This document shows, piece by piece, positions 6,414 through 15,392 of a DNA stretch of 64,000 nucleotides; positions within the stretch are counted from its first letter, which is position 1; each line of letters begins with the position of its first letter. The position numbers were made by a program, and so were the translations under genes. The notes under the pieces were generated by a model. The model made no database searches. It was not told where the DNA came from and worked only from the letters and a program-made list of their open reading frames with translations. Origin of the DNA: a virus; the IMG/VR virus record IMGVR_UViG_3300032307_000723, positions 53,614-117,613 of that record, one strand, 5' to 3'.

Positions 6414-7332
6414 AAATTAGGGAAACCTAATACGTTCTTAGAAATTTTAGATTATCCATATAGTACTTCGGTATTATAAAAACGATAATGGGTGGTATAT
6501 CATCCTTAAATAAACCGGGAAACCGGGATAAAGTGAATCTGTTGTGTTGACAGGTTTGCGGTCTCAGAAATGGGACTCGAGTATACAAGTCGGATATCAC
6601 CTGACCTTCAGTATTGAGGGCAACGCTTTAGAGAAAGTGGTTGGGTGACCGGGCGATGTGGGTCGTCAGGTTGAGGAGGGAACTCCAATAAGAATAACCG
6701 ATAGGAACCAAACAAGAAATTAGGTCATCCAACTTAGTAATTGTGGGTTCCAATATCAGAGAGGACTTAAAACCGAAAGGTATGATAGAGAACGAGTGGT
6801 GTCGCTACTATCCTTACAAAACATCTACCAAGGTGTCAGTTTGAAGTAATCTTAAAATATGAGAGTGGGGACACTCTACCGAGTAGATTAGTATTTTGTT
6901 GTTCAAAAGATAACGAAGCTTACGACAGACCTCTACTTGGACACATCCACGACACATTTAACTTATAGGATATTTTAAGTAAAACTAAAAGATACATAAG
7001 CAAAAGTGTCTGTCAGGTATCATCGACAAGGTGACTACATAGTAACGAGCCGTTCGTTGCACAGGATGACCGCAAGTCTGAATGTATTCTTACGAAAAAC
7101 CTCTAAGGAGTCGAATCCCGAGTCAGTCCGCAAGATTGAAGAGAGTTGAATAATAAGAGAGTAGATGATATCTCAAGGAGTAATTGGTCTAACCAATTGT
7201 CACTGAGAATTACCATTCAAAAGATGGTGGAAAAGAAGGGAAACTATAATCCTTCCGAAGATTCTTAATAACACGAGTATTCTCATCGTATTAGCCAAAG
7301 AGGTGTTACATTAATTTGTAACACCTTTTTTT
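6414..7332 (+). ncRNA. Large ornate RNA, GOLLD/ROOL-like by size and context
   Basis: About 0.9 kb without a plausible coding frame, bounded by a promoter and a strong terminator. It is packed with capped hairpins: TTAGG-GAAA-CCTAA (6418-6431), a 7-bp stem with a TTCG loop near 6460-6477, CCGG-GAAA-CCGG near 6515-6526, GGAG-GGAA-CTCC near 6676-6687, GAGTG-GGGA-CACTC near 6863-6876, and AATTGG / CCAATT near 7182-7198. Known GOLLD and ROOL RNAs are phage-associated, 0.5-0.9 kb and often beside tRNA genes. I infer the class from architecture only and did not match a covariance model. Confidence 0.65.
7302..7332 (+). terminator. Strong terminator of the large RNA
   Basis: A 9-bp perfect stem GGTGTTACA / TGTAACACC with a 6-base loop, then seven T. 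Confidence 0.92.
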
Positions 7333-7360
7333 GTTTATATGAATTTTTATATTATATTTG
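7331..7360 (+). promoter_or_regulatory. Promoter giving a near-leaderless mRNA
   Basis: TTG 7331-7333, 19-base spacer, TATATTTG 7353-7360. The ATG follows after only four bases (7365). Confidence 0.7.
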
Positions 7361-7364
7361 CATC

Positions 7365-7646
7365 ATGAGAAAAGTAAAAACAAAAGATTCGGAAAGAATC
7401 TATACCGGACAATTTCGTAAAAAAAGAGTATTATCAATCTTTCCATTTATTATTATGGATGGAATAAAAAGTGATTTCCATTGGACCGGAAAATGGTTCC
7501 AATATGTTACGGTCAAACAACAAAAGATAAAAGACCGTTATTTGGAGTTCAATGAAGGGAATTACCAAAATTATTGGGGTAAATGGGAGACAACTTGGGT
7601 TTTTACCAAAATTATGAAAAATGAACAAGTCAATAAACATTATTAA
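7365..7646 (+). CDS. Small basic aromatic protein of unknown function
   Basis: 93 residues, Lys-rich, with a Trp/Phe-rich centre (FHWTGKWFQY). The predicted transcript starts at or next to the ATG. It overlaps the SmpB gene by 26 bases, suggesting coupled expression. No family recognised. Confidence 0.65.
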   Translation: MRKVKTKDSERIYTGQFRKKRVLSIFPFIIMDGIKSDFHWTGKWFQYVTVKQQKIKDRYLEFNEGNYQNYWGKWETTWVFTKIMKNEQVNKHY

Positions 7647-8058
7647 TAAGAAAGCCAGATTTGAATATGAATTTCTACAGACTGAGATTTGCGGTATTCA
7701 ATTGGTAGGTTCTGAGGTTAAGTCAATCCGTCAGGGAAAAGTATCCATATCTGAAGGGTATTGTTATTTCAAAGATGGTGAGTTATTCGTAAAGGGTATG
7801 AATATATCTGACTACGGGTTTGGTTCATTTCATGAGACCGTTAGGGACCGTAAGTTATTATTAAAACGAAAAGAGTTGAATGAATTGGAATCAAAACTTA
7901 TCAACGGACTTACCATTGTTCCTCATAGAGTGTTTCTTAATGGTAAAGGATTGATTAAAATGGAGATTGTTCTTGCTAAAGGTAAAAAGATTCACGATAA
8001 AAGAGAAAGTATTAAATCTCGAGACATTGACCGGGATATGAAAAGAGTTCAACTATGA
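7621..8058 (+). CDS. smpB: SsrA-binding protein SmpB
   Basis: SmpB delivers tmRNA to stalled ribosomes. The start INKKARFEYEFLQTEICGI, the EVKSIRQGKVSI strand, RDRKLLL, GLTIVPHRVF and LAKGKKIHDKRE are all hallmark segments in the right order over 145 residues. The basic C-terminal tail is short: it ends soon after the RD...DMKR segment. No tmRNA gene is evident in the window, so it may use host tmRNA, compete with host SmpB, or serve one of the RNAs in the island directly upstream. It overlaps the next gene by 4 bases. Confidence 0.93.
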   Translation: MNKSINIINKKARFEYEFLQTEICGIQLVGSEVKSIRQGKVSISEGYCYFKDGELFVKGMNISDYGFGSFHETVRDRKLLLKRKELNELESKLINGLTIVPHRVFLNGKGLIKMEIVLAKGKKIHDKRESIKSRDIDRDMKRVQL

Positions 8059-8942
8059 ATGTAATTTGGGTTGCTGAAGACATTAAAAAAGATGGTACGT
8101 TTAAACAAAGTAAACCGGAACTAATGTGTACGGTTTCTTGTGTTTTATTCGTGAAACATTATTATCCGGAATTTAAAAGAATATTTTTTGTGGATGATTT
8201 CACCAAAGAATATTATAATCAATTTGGTATTTTAGAATTGTTTGATGAGGTTAACGATACCTTATTGAATGAACCGATTGATATTGATAAAGAAATATTT
8301 TGGGCGGCTAGTAAAATTATGGCACAAAGAATAACTCCCGGGCCAACCATTACATTTGATTTAGATTTTAGGATTTATGATGACATATCTAAATTAGGTG
8401 TGTTTGATGGAGATGTAAGTTGTTTGTGGTTAGAAGAAATTAATAACGAGTTTTATGGGAAACCGGAGAATCTCTTAAAATACCCAAATTTAAAATGGGA
8501 TTTTAATTGGACAGACAATGCTCTGAATGTTTCATTTCTTTATTTGAAAGATGAAGACTTCAAGAATAGATATTGTGATTTGGCGTTAGAGTTCATGAAA
8601 TCATCATATGGTAGAATCCCCAAAAATTTAGATAGAGTACAGAACAATAAGTTTATATTGTTTATTGAACAATATATGTTATATCAGTTGTGTTTAAGTC
8701 ATAATCAGAAGGTAAAATTATTGATAGATGATTTCTATCCGATTAAAGACAATATCGTGAGCGGGTGTGGTGTTAATATGAGTACTTGTTGTAATCATTT
8801 TTACCATTTTGGAGACCATAAAAAATTGATGGAGATAGATAACGAGTTCTATTGGAATGAAGTTAACCTATGTTACGAAATCACAAATAAAAATATTAGT
8901 GATGAATATGGGCTAAATGTATTTAATAAAATTTATAATTAA
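8055..8942 (+). CDS. Putative glycosyltransferase-like protein
   Basis: 295 residues with an alternating beta/alpha N-terminus (IFFVDDFT) and a DLD motif in ITFDLDFRIYDD near residues 105-115. These features and an acidic, aromatic C-terminal half resemble nucleotide-sugar transferase folds of phage and Bacteroidota gene sets. I cannot name the family. It follows smpB with a 4-base overlap. Confidence 0.4.
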   Translation: MNVIWVAEDIKKDGTFKQSKPELMCTVSCVLFVKHYYPEFKRIFFVDDFTKEYYNQFGILELFDEVNDTLLNEPIDIDKEIFWAASKIMAQRITPGPTITFDLDFRIYDDISKLGVFDGDVSCLWLEEINNEFYGKPENLLKYPNLKWDFNWTDNALNVSFLYLKDEDFKNRYCDLALEFMKSSYGRIPKNLDRVQNNKFILFIEQYMLYQLCLSHNQKVKLLIDDFYPIKDNIVSGCGVNMSTCCNHFYHFGDHKKLMEIDNEFYWNEVNLCYEITNKNISDEYGLNVFNKIYN

Positions 8943-8965
8943 GTGATAAATAACTAATTATAGTA

Positions 8966-9484
8966 ATGAAAGTTACTTGTGGGTTAACATATTATTATGA
9001 GGATTTTATTACTATTGAAGAACAAAGATTCTTAAGTGAATGGGTATTAAATAATGAAGAAAATTTAATTCCAAATCCAACGGGACCATATCGTAAAAGA
9101 AAAGTATTAAATAAATTACCGGACTATCCAAACATTTTAACTGAATTAAAAGAAAGAATTATACGATTGGAGAATCTTAATATTTCAGAAGATATTATAA
9201 CAAATGGTGACCAAGATATTGTTAGTGTTCAACGAAATATGGGAATGGTTCCGGAACATATTGATTATGATAGGATTGAAGGGTATTATTTGAGGAGATA
9301 TAATATATTTGTTTCTTTACCTGAAGAAGGTGGATTACCCGTATATGATGGGAAGGTTATTGAGTTGAAGGAAAGATGTGTGTTGAAAGTAGATGCTGGA
9401 TTAATATCCCATTCGACTACTAAAATAAATGGTGAGATACCTCGTATAATGTTATCTTATGGTTTTAATATAAAAAGAATATAA
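8966..9484 (+). CDS. 2-oxoglutarate/Fe(II)-dependent oxygenase
   Basis: The double-stranded beta-helix signature is visible: HID at 98-100 supplies the first His and Asp, GLISHS with His149 gives the second His, and Arg160 (IPRIML) is the 2OG-binding Arg. Spacing fits prolyl-4-hydroxylase-like enzymes. Substrate is unknown; nearby sugar genes or protein side chains are possible. Confidence 0.8.
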   Translation: MKVTCGLTYYYEDFITIEEQRFLSEWVLNNEENLIPNPTGPYRKRKVLNKLPDYPNILTELKERIIRLENLNISEDIITNGDQDIVSVQRNMGMVPEHIDYDRIEGYYLRRYNIFVSLPEEGGLPVYDGKVIELKERCVLKVDAGLISHSTTKINGEIPRIMLSYGFNIKRI

Positions 9485-9490
9485 TTTTAT

Positions 9491-9520
9491 TTGTGAGTTT
9501 GTAAAAAATGATTATCTTTG
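9491..9520 (+). promoter_or_regulatory. Bacteroidota-type promoter
   Basis: TTG 9491-9493, 19-base spacer, TATCTTTG 9513-9520, upstream of the gene at 9542. Confidence 0.75.
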
Positions 9521-9541
9521 TCCCAATAAAAAGATATAAAA

Positions 9542-9820
9542 ATGGAATTACCTAATTTTAATGTTAAGATTCAAAGTGAGAAGTTTGGAGTTTTGTTAAA
9601 TGAAAATTTTTTTGACAGAACTCAGTTCAAAATATTTATCAGTATGGTTCAAGGGTCTATTGAATTAAAAAATGATTTTACATTTTTTAACGGGAATGAT
9701 TTTTTGGTTCATATTCCTCACAAATATTTAATTGAATCTATTGTAACAACAAGTATGGATTTATCATTGACATTAACTGAGCACATGGCTAAAAAAATGA
9801 AATTAGAAGAATCTATTTGA
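9542..9820 (+). CDS. Small protein of unknown function
   Basis: 92 residues with beta-rich N-terminus, FTFFNGNDFLVHIP centre and a helical C-terminus (LSLTLTEHMAKKMKLEES). It has its own promoter and is followed by a bidirectional terminator. No family recognised. Confidence 0.6.
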   Translation: MELPNFNVKIQSEKFGVLLNENFFDRTQFKIFISMVQGSIELKNDFTFFNGNDFLVHIPHKYLIESIVTTSMDLSLTLTEHMAKKMKLEESI

Positions 9821-9874
9821 TTTCCAAGTTAGATTAAACTTGGTGGTGGAGTCGGTACAAACTAGTACAGACCT

Positions 9875-9906
9875 AAAAAAAGGGACATTTAGTCCCTTTT
9901 TTTTTT
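9875..9906 (+). terminator. Bidirectional terminator
   Basis: GGGAC-ATTTA-GTCCC flanked by A7 and T10, between convergent genes; the minus gene's stop lies in the T run. Confidence 0.88.
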
Positions 9907-10402
9907 ATTGTTGTCTATCAAACCAAATCCCAAATCCACAATTTTCCCTGATAAAATCAAAACATTCGTCTCTTATGTTGTCAATCATTTCATCAAATTC
10001 ACCCCATTCACCCATTCCTAAATTTTCGTAAATTTCATCCATGTTTGAATCATACTCTTCACCATTTTCATCAACCCCGGTTAATCTATTATCACCCCAA
10101 CTCCAATCAATAAGAACTGCGTCTCCGGTTTCGTCTAAATCAATTCTTGATTGATGTATCTCAAGGTAAATATAATTGCGATTCTCACTATCCAAAGGTA
10201 CTCTAATCCCTTTTCCGTCTTTGTTTAGTTTGGAAAGTGCTCTCTCAGTAAATTCATTAGCTTTTATTTCTCCAACTTCTTTTATCAAATCAGGTAAAAA
10301 ATTATCTAAATCATAATCCATCGACCTGGCTATTGACATTGTATTGGGACTAGGATATCCCATCTTATTCATTACTTTTAAAAATCTATTTAACTCACTC
10401 AT
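9905..10402 (-). CDS. Acidic protein of unknown function
   Basis: 165 residues. The N-terminal third looks helical (LNRFLKVMNKMGY). The centre is a beta region with IYLEIHQSRIDLDE and LIDWSWGDN. The C-terminus is acidic and ends in a Cys/Phe-rich tail. It lies 14 bases downstream of the zinc-finger gene on the same strand, so the two are probably co-transcribed. Confidence 0.65.
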   Translation of the reverse strand: MSELNRFLKVMNKMGYPSPNTMSIARSMDYDLDNFLPDLIKEVGEIKANEFTERALSKLNKDGKGIRVPLDSENRNYIYLEIHQSRIDLDETGDAVLIDWSWGDNRLTGVDENGEEYDSNMDEIYENLGMGEWGEFDEMIDNIRDECFDFIRENCGFGIWFDRQQ

Positions 10403-10416
10403 TTGTTTTAATACTA

Positions 10417-11268
10417 TCAGCTAAAATTACTCAGGTTTTGAAATGGTATATTAATAACAACCATACCATTTTGAGTTATTTTAAGTTTAGGGTTATCATC
10501 GTGTCCAAAACAATAGACCTCATTGGCATTAAATCCTTTTTTGAACTCAAGATAATTATCATCACCATAATACTTAATAACTAAGTAATTGTTTTCTTGA
10601 TGATAATTTTCGGTTGTTGTTATTGGTACCAAAGTATTTTCAAATTCAATTGATTCTTGATTTAACTTTTTATTCCAACTTGCAATAACTTCTATTTCGT
10701 AATTCCAATCATCAGTTTCAATCTCACCGATTTCATCACATTCTTGACAAGGTTCAATTCTACTTCCATAACATTCAGGACATTCTTCAACAGTATTACC
10801 ATGACATGAAGAACAAGTCCTAAGACCATCACCATTACAATCCCAACATGATTCTTCTTCATTATCAGGGTCAATACCACTACCATTACAGGTATCACAA
10901 GCAACTTCTCCGGTTGCGTCACATTCTTCACAAGGAGCTTCTCCAGTTCCATCACAGGTATTACATTCAACTTGTCCATCTCCTGCACAAACTTCACATA
11001 ATTCACGGTGATTAGACCCATCACTAAATAACATGTATAGGAATATTAAATCGTTTAGTATTTCTTCTCCTAATTCAAAAGATTGTGTTTTTTTATATGA
11101 GTAGATTAGAAATGTTAATTTAATGATGTTTTCTCCACCTATTATTTCAAAATAATCCAATTGTTTCTTTGACAAAGTTATCAATTCATCATAGACATCT
11201 TGAGGTGTCTCAGAATATTTTACAATATCTTCAAGTCTAATAGCAATTTTTTTTAATTTTTCGTTCAT
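10417..11268 (-). CDS. DnaJ-like CxxCxG zinc-finger protein without a J domain
   Basis: Residues about 95-190 carry repeated CxxC units, several in CxxCxG form (CNTCDGTGE, CDTCNGSG, CWDCNGDG). This is the Zn-binding, substrate-holding region of DnaJ. There is no HPD-bearing J domain. The N-terminus is helical and the C-terminus beta-rich. It could bind unfolded proteins or act as a scaffold. A TATTTATT box lies upstream on its strand at longer spacing. Confidence 0.75.
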   Translation of the reverse strand: MNEKLKKIAIRLEDIVKYSETPQDVYDELITLSKKQLDYFEIIGGENIIKLTFLIYSYKKTQSFELGEEILNDLIFLYMLFSDGSNHRELCEVCAGDGQVECNTCDGTGEAPCEECDATGEVACDTCNGSGIDPDNEEESCWDCNGDGLRTCSSCHGNTVEECPECYGSRIEPCQECDEIGEIETDDWNYEIEVIASWNKKLNQESIEFENTLVPITTTENYHQENNYLVIKYYGDDNYLEFKKGFNANEVYCFGHDDNPKLKITQNGMVVINIPFQNLSNFS

Positions 11269-11346
11269 ATTATGTTAAATATTAACAATAAATAGATTTG
11301 TTTTAGGAAAGATATTAATTATATTTTTATTATAAACTCGTATAAT

Positions 11347-11634
11347 ATGTCAATTAAAATTAAAATCACAGAAGAAGAAATTTTGAGTAAACCAAATGAC
11401 TCTGAATTAGGGTCATACATTAGATATAAATACTTGGTTCAAAAGGACTCATTAAAACAAGAGAAGGATGTGTTATCTCTTGGACAAATACCCGATGACG
11501 AACCGGAGAGATGTTTGGTTTGTGGTGAATTCACACCATACACTAAAGACACTCATGTTGATTTTAGGGTGGGTTATATTAGAGGGGCTGGTCAAGGATG
11601 TTACACACCAATAAAATGTGAAAAAAATAATTAA
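11347..11634 (+). CDS. Small zinc-ribbon-like protein
   Basis: 95 residues. The first part has KIKITEEE, reminiscent of the tags but without the basic helix. The second part has CLVCGEFTPYTKDTH and GYIRGAGQGC, a conserved-looking Cys pattern suggesting metal binding. Role unknown. Confidence 0.65.
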   Translation: MSIKIKITEEEILSKPNDSELGSYIRYKYLVQKDSLKQEKDVLSLGQIPDDEPERCLVCGEFTPYTKDTHVDFRVGYIRGAGQGCYTPIKCEKNN

Positions 11635-11640
11635 ATTGTT

Positions 11641-11669
11641 TTGTGGTTTAAATTAATTCCTTATCTTTG
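11641..11669 (+). promoter_or_regulatory. Bacteroidota-type promoter
   Basis: TTG 11641-11643, 18-base spacer, TATCTTTG 11662-11669. Confidence 0.72.
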
Positions 11670-11692
11670 TACTCAATAAAAACCACTACCAT

Positions 11693-12427
11693 ATGTCACA
11701 CACTACCATTTCAAAAGTTCGTAATTATCAAGGAAACAATTCATTTGTAAATAAAATGAAAGATGTTGTTAACAAATACGGTTCATTAACCGTTAAACAA
11801 GTTGAAGCAGTTGAAAAATGTCTTAAATCTACTGCGGTTGTTGAGACTAAAGAATTACCTGAAGACGTTAAGAGAATTGTTGATTACGTAGGTGAGAACT
11901 CTTTTGTTAAAGAGATTGGTTCTAAGTTCAAAAAGTATGGTACTTTAACTGAGAAACAAATCTCAGCAGCAATTAACCAAATTCAAAAAGAAGAGGATAA
12001 AGAAAGAACGATTCGTATGAATTGGCCGACAATCGGTGAGACAATTAAAATCACTCGTAAAGTTGGGGAAGAGTTGAAAAAAACTTATGACCTTCAATTC
12101 AATCCTATCTTACTTGATATTACAAGATTGAAAGCAGTTAGTCCTAAAGCAGTTCAGTTTGTCGGTAAGATGACTGTTAACCGAGGTAAAGTTTGTACTT
12201 GTTGTGGTAGAACCCTGACTGATGAGTTCTCAATGTTAACCGGAATTGGTAGATTATGTGCAAAACACATCGGGGTTGAATATATCACTGACCGAAGTCA
12301 AGCTGATAGATTCCGTAACGAATACCTTGACAGAGTTGAGGAAATTGGTGAGATGGAGTTTTGGATTCCAAAATCACAAATTGTGAAGTGGGACGGAATT
12401 ACAGAGAAAATTTTAAGAACAATGTAA
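11693..12427 (+). CDS. DUF6011-like zinc-binding protein with N-terminal repeats
   Basis: Two related repeats, NNSFVNKMKDVVNKYGSLT near 15-33 and ENSFVKEIGSKFKKYGTLT near 68-86, are followed by a beta linker. Then comes CTCCGRTLTDE...TGIGRLCAKHIG near 167-195, the Cys4-type zinc motif seen in DUF6011 and in some phage helicase-associated proteins. It may bind nucleic acid. Confidence 0.75.
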   Translation: MSHTTISKVRNYQGNNSFVNKMKDVVNKYGSLTVKQVEAVEKCLKSTAVVETKELPEDVKRIVDYVGENSFVKEIGSKFKKYGTLTEKQISAAINQIQKEEDKERTIRMNWPTIGETIKITRKVGEELKKTYDLQFNPILLDITRLKAVSPKAVQFVGKMTVNRGKVCTCCGRTLTDEFSMLTGIGRLCAKHIGVEYITDRSQADRFRNEYLDRVEEIGEMEFWIPKSQIVKWDGITEKILRTM

Positions 12428-12437
12428 ATTATAGGGT

Positions 12438-12770
12438 ATGAGTGGAGGAGCTTTTAATTATGACCAATACAAGATTGGTTATATGGTTGACCAAATAGAG
12501 GAGACGGTGGTAAAGAACGGGGTCGAGAAGACCCCGGAAGACCTAAAAAATGAAGGTTGGAGAGACCCTGATTGGTATAAAAAATACCCGGAGGATTTGT
12601 TCCATTACAAATATCCTGATGAGGTTATTGAGAAAATGAAGGAAGGTATTGAAGTTCTTAAGAGAGCTCAGATATATGCTCAAAGAATTGATTGGTTGTT
12701 ATCGGGTGATGATGGTGAGGAATCATTCTTGAGAAGATTGGAAGAAGAGTTAAATGAATTAAACAAATAG
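12438..12770 (+). CDS. Conserved small protein (MSGGAFNY type)
   Basis: 110 residues. It starts with MSGGAFNYDQYKI, a beginning seen in many phage and bacterial hypothetical proteins. The rest is helical and acidic. Function unknown. It lies 10 bases after the DUF6011-like gene. Confidence 0.75.
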   Translation: MSGGAFNYDQYKIGYMVDQIEETVVKNGVEKTPEDLKNEGWRDPDWYKKYPEDLFHYKYPDEVIEKMKEGIEVLKRAQIYAQRIDWLLSGDDGEESFLRRLEEELNELNK

Positions 12771-12772
12771 TT

Positions 12773-13012
12773 ATGGGAAAAATTGATAATACTGAGTTAG
12801 AGTTTTATTTTTTTATGAAAGGTCAATCAGGGTCATTTCATACAAACCTATTCAAGACGATTATGAGTGCCGATTTTGGTAATCAATATAAACTTGCATT
12901 CGGTTTTCCGGATGAGGTTACGGTTGTCCAAAGATATCAGAAAGAAGATGGTTATTGGGAATCACTACAAGATAAATTCGAAAAGAAATTTAATGAAAAC
13001 AAAGAAGCCTAG
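12773..13012 (+). CDS. Small protein of unknown function
   Basis: 79 residues with an aromatic N-terminus (LEFYFFMKGQSGSFHTNLF) and a charged C-terminus. It is 2 bases after the previous gene and overlaps the glycosyltransferase start by 20 bases. Confidence 0.65.
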   Translation: MGKIDNTELEFYFFMKGQSGSFHTNLFKTIMSADFGNQYKLAFGFPDEVTVVQRYQKEDGYWESLQDKFEKKFNENKEA

Positions 13013-14240
13013 TGCGATAGTTTACGGGTGGCATAAAGAAGGGGAAGAGATATTAGTTTCGGATGTTTATTTTCAAGAAGGGTTAGAGGATGAAGTAATA
13101 GTTTATTCTCTACCCTATACTGATGCTGTATTGGAAGACTATTCAAAGTATCAACCGGATTTAATTATATCAATTAATCAAGATATTAATGTTCCTCACG
13201 AATACCTTAAAAATAAACATATTAATGTCGAGGAACCATTACCTGATAATATTATTGCGAATATTATAGTATGTCAGGCGGTGTTTAAATCTTGTGAGGT
13301 TAATCGACCAAGGTTTTCTGTTTTTACACCTGTATATAAAACTGGTGAAAGGATTTTTAGAACCTATGAAGGATTAAAGAACCAAGTGTTTGATAATTGG
13401 GAATGGATTGTTGTTGATGATTCTCCTGACGAAGAAACTTGGAAATTACTAAAAGAAATATCAAATAATGATTATCGAGTTAAACTACATAGAATTTATC
13501 CATTGTCCGGTGGTAACATTGGATTAGTTAAACATAGGGCGGCTATGTTGGGTGAGGGAGATTGGTTAGTAGAACTTGACCATGACGACTATCTTACCAA
13601 CGAATGTTTATTAACTTGTAATGACGCTATTGAAAAATTCCCTGATGGTAAATTCATATACACAAATTGTGCTGAAATTTACGATGATGGTGAACCAAAA
13701 TACTACGACCACGATTGGACCGGTAATTGGTATGCGAGAGAAGATAACTATTTTGATTTTGGATACGCAGGACACTCTTGGGTGAATGTAGATGGTATTG
13801 ATAGACTTGCTCATCACTACCCGGATATTAATCCATTAACTATTAGATATAACATTAGTATGCCAAACCACGCTAGAATGTGGGAAAGAAAATTGTATCA
13901 TGAAATTGGTGGGCACAATACTAAAACTCCGGTTGCGGATGATTTGGAAATTATTATAAGAAGTTTTTTGAATACAAGGATGATTCATGTAAAAAAAGTG
14001 TTATACTTACAATACAACAATAAAAATAGTACGGTGGATAATAATGCCAACGACATTAACCGAAGAGCCCGATTAATTCGTGATTATTACGACAAGGCTA
14101 TTCATAACCGAATTATAGAACTAGGATTTCATGATTGGAATTGGATAGAAGAGGATGAACATTCTCAAAAATATCAAAACCGATGTCCAATTAGAAAGTA
14201 CTATGACGAAGAACAAGTAATGAATTACATTTATGAATAA
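12993..14240 (+). CDS. GT-A fold glycosyltransferase, family 2 type
   Basis: The domain begins near residue 104 with FSVFTPVYKTGERI, then WEWIVVDDSPD and WLVELDHDDYL, the nucleotide-binding strand and a DHDD variant of the metal-binding DxD. An ~100-residue N-terminal region precedes it. I chose ATG 12993 because the upstream part of the longer frame (12867) overlaps another gene and has an unusual composition. It overlaps the next glycosyltransferase by 8 bases. Confidence 0.85.
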   Translation: MKTKKPSAIVYGWHKEGEEILVSDVYFQEGLEDEVIVYSLPYTDAVLEDYSKYQPDLIISINQDINVPHEYLKNKHINVEEPLPDNIIANIIVCQAVFKSCEVNRPRFSVFTPVYKTGERIFRTYEGLKNQVFDNWEWIVVDDSPDEETWKLLKEISNNDYRVKLHRIYPLSGGNIGLVKHRAAMLGEGDWLVELDHDDYLTNECLLTCNDAIEKFPDGKFIYTNCAEIYDDGEPKYYDHDWTGNWYAREDNYFDFGYAGHSWVNVDGIDRLAHHYPDINPLTIRYNISMPNHARMWERKLYHEIGGHNTKTPVADDLEIIIRSFLNTRMIHVKKVLYLQYNNKNSTVDNNANDINRRARLIRDYYDKAIHNRIIELGFHDWNWIEEDEHSQKYQNRCPIRKYYDEEQVMNYIYE

Positions 14241-15390
14241 AAAAACAAGAATTTGTTTAAATGCAATGGTTGGTAATGAAGCCAAAACCATAACAAGAAT
14301 GTTGGAGTCCGTTGTTCCACACATTGACTATTACGTAATTCAATGTAATGGTAAAGAAGATAACACTCGAGAAATTATTGACAATTTCTTCAAGGAGAAA
14401 AACATTCCGGGTTATACTTACGAAACCGAATGGAATTTCCCTGGATTCAACAGAGACCATACACTTCAAGAGTGTTTGAGAGCTGACCACCAATGTGATT
14501 GGATTCTTAGAATGGATGCTGATGAAAGACTTCATGTTGATGATAACTTTGATTGGAGTGTTCTTGATGACACGTCAGTTGATAGTTATAATATCACTGC
14601 TCAGGCGGGAGATACAAGATATTTCAGAACTTGGTTTTGGAATGCTAAACGACCTTGGTTTTTCCAACATGATAAAAGACATGAAACAATTCATTTGCCT
14701 GAAATTGGAGAAGGGTTTACGAGATTTAACATGCCTTACGGGTTTAGACATTTGGTCTCTCAAGATGGTGAGACTTGGGATGTCCCAAGAAAATTTCTTA
14801 AAGATGCTTTAGAATTAGAAATTGATAAAGTTGTTGGGTATAAAGTATTAGACGACCATTATCATTTATGGTATCTTGCTAAGAGTTATGCAGATTGTTA
14901 TGGTAATCCAAATGAATTACCTTTTGGTCAAACTCATTCAGAAGAATACGCTAGAAGGTCTATATGGTATTTTAGTAGATATTTTGAAGTATCTCATAAT
15001 TGGGATGGGAATGGAGTTCCCGAAAGAGAAGATGAAATGGGATATTTTGCGTTAATATTGATGGCTCAGGCATATGACTTTATGAAAGAGTATGAAAAAT
15101 CAAAAAATCATTACATGGCCGCTGAGTTATTCATTAAAGACAGAAATGAACATTTATTATATCATTGTTTTTCATTGGAACAACAAGGTAAATACGATGA
15201 AATTTTACCTATAATTGATAGAATGAGTATTCCTGAAAAAATTAATCCATTCCCAAATAGGACCTTTTTAATTGAAGACAGAGCTTACCTTAACACAAGT
15301 AATTTTTTAAATGAATATAAATCAAATATTCAAAGAAGAATGAGTGAACATAGAGTAAATATGGATAGTGTAACATTTGATTTTAAATAA
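14233..15390 (+). CDS. GT-A fold glycosyltransferase, family 2 type
   Basis: RICLNAMVGNEAKTITRMLES near 5-25 and WILRMDADERL near 96-106 are the family-2 signature strands; DAD acts as the DxD. The C-terminal ~150 residues look like helical TPR-type repeats (AQAYDFMKEYEKSKNHY), common in bacterial glycan-modifying transferases. It forms a unit with the genes on either side. Confidence 0.88.
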   Translation: MNKKTRICLNAMVGNEAKTITRMLESVVPHIDYYVIQCNGKEDNTREIIDNFFKEKNIPGYTYETEWNFPGFNRDHTLQECLRADHQCDWILRMDADERLHVDDNFDWSVLDDTSVDSYNITAQAGDTRYFRTWFWNAKRPWFFQHDKRHETIHLPEIGEGFTRFNMPYGFRHLVSQDGETWDVPRKFLKDALELEIDKVVGYKVLDDHYHLWYLAKSYADCYGNPNELPFGQTHSEEYARRSIWYFSRYFEVSHNWDGNGVPEREDEMGYFALILMAQAYDFMKEYEKSKNHYMAAELFIKDRNEHLLYHCFSLEQQGKYDEILPIIDRMSIPEKINPFPNRTFLIEDRAYLNTSNFLNEYKSNIQRRMSEHRVNMDSVTFDFK

Positions 15391-15392
15391 GA

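Noticed and set aside
5668-7332. A tmRNA gene, expected beside smpB
   Set aside because: I found no 5' GGGG-type start with a degenerate D loop paired to a matching 3' end, and no tag-peptide frame ending in -ALAA. The permuted RNA has a full D stem, unlike tmRNA.
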